NCBI GenBank assembly: GCA_018067325.1 | Contig: JAGPUU010000278.1 | Coordinates: forward strand, 1-5,628 | Source of the DNA: Amphritea sp. | GTDB taxonomy: Bacteria > Pseudomonadota > Gammaproteobacteria > Pseudomonadales > Balneatricaceae | Direction: 5' to 3' | Length of the DNA stretch: 5,628 nucleotides | Shown here: positions 5,602-5,628 of the stretch, piece after piece | Layout: every line of letters starts with the position of its first letter | Numbering within the stretch: position 1 is the stretch's first letter | Program-made: the position numbers and the translations under genes | Notes under the pieces: model-generated | Seen by the model: the letters and a program-made list of their open reading frames with translations, nothing else | What the model was told of the DNA's origin: nothing | Databases searched by the model: none

Positions 5602-5611
5602 CCCCTTTAGC

Positions 5612-5628
5612 ATGACCTCTGGTTACCA
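5612..5628 (+). CDS. start of an unidentified gene (only the first five codons in window)
   Basis: ATG 5612 begins a frame reading MTSGY before the window ends. It is preceded by AGGAG at ten bases and by a sigma-54-like promoter motif, and lies 51 bases after the aceEF terminator. Five residues do not allow identification. These residues and the upstream organisation do not suggest lpd, the gene that follows aceF in enteric bacteria, whose products usually begin with a short stretch leading into a GxGxxG FAD motif. It could also be a chance ATG. Confidence 0.45.

Overview
The window carries the pyruvate dehydrogenase region of a gammaproteobacterium: the 3' end of a PdhR-type GntR/FCD regulator, then aceE (E1p) and aceF (E2p), then a non-coding segment and the first codons of another gene. 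All genes lie on the + strand. AceE is of the homodimeric alpha-fused E1 type. AceF has three lipoyl domains, as in Escherichia coli, but its catalytic motif reads DHRAINGS, with Asn where E. coli has Asp, as in Pseudomonas/Azotobacter. Together with moderate GC content this suggests a marine gammaproteobacterium near the Oceanospirillales. That placement is inference from remembered sequences, not a search.

Layout: 2-331 is the C-terminal part of the regulator. 332-710 has no confident gene. It holds two inverted repeats built from TGTAGT/ACTACA half-sites (one a perfect 19-bp palindrome matching the FadR-subfamily operator consensus), a plausible promoter overlapping the palindrome, and a long leader with several small hairpins. 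711-3383 is aceE, whose exact start is ambiguous (ATG 711 or GTG 726). After a 34-bp gap with a good Shine-Dalgarno comes aceF, 3418-5364. 5365-5611 holds a hairpin over the aceF stop codon, a two-hairpin structured segment, a textbook intrinsic terminator and a sigma-54-like promoter motif just before a new start codon at 5612.

How it works together: AceE decarboxylates pyruvate on thiamine diphosphate and acetylates the lipoyl groups of AceF. AceF transfers the acetyl group to CoA and forms the core of the complex. The E3 gene (lpd) does not directly follow aceF here. The regulator presumably senses pyruvate or a related carboxylate and acts on the operators between its own gene and aceE.

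No new enzymatic system is visible. The points most worth a second look are all non-coding: the operator pair in front of aceE, the structured aceF 3' UTR, and the sigma-54-like element at the right edge.
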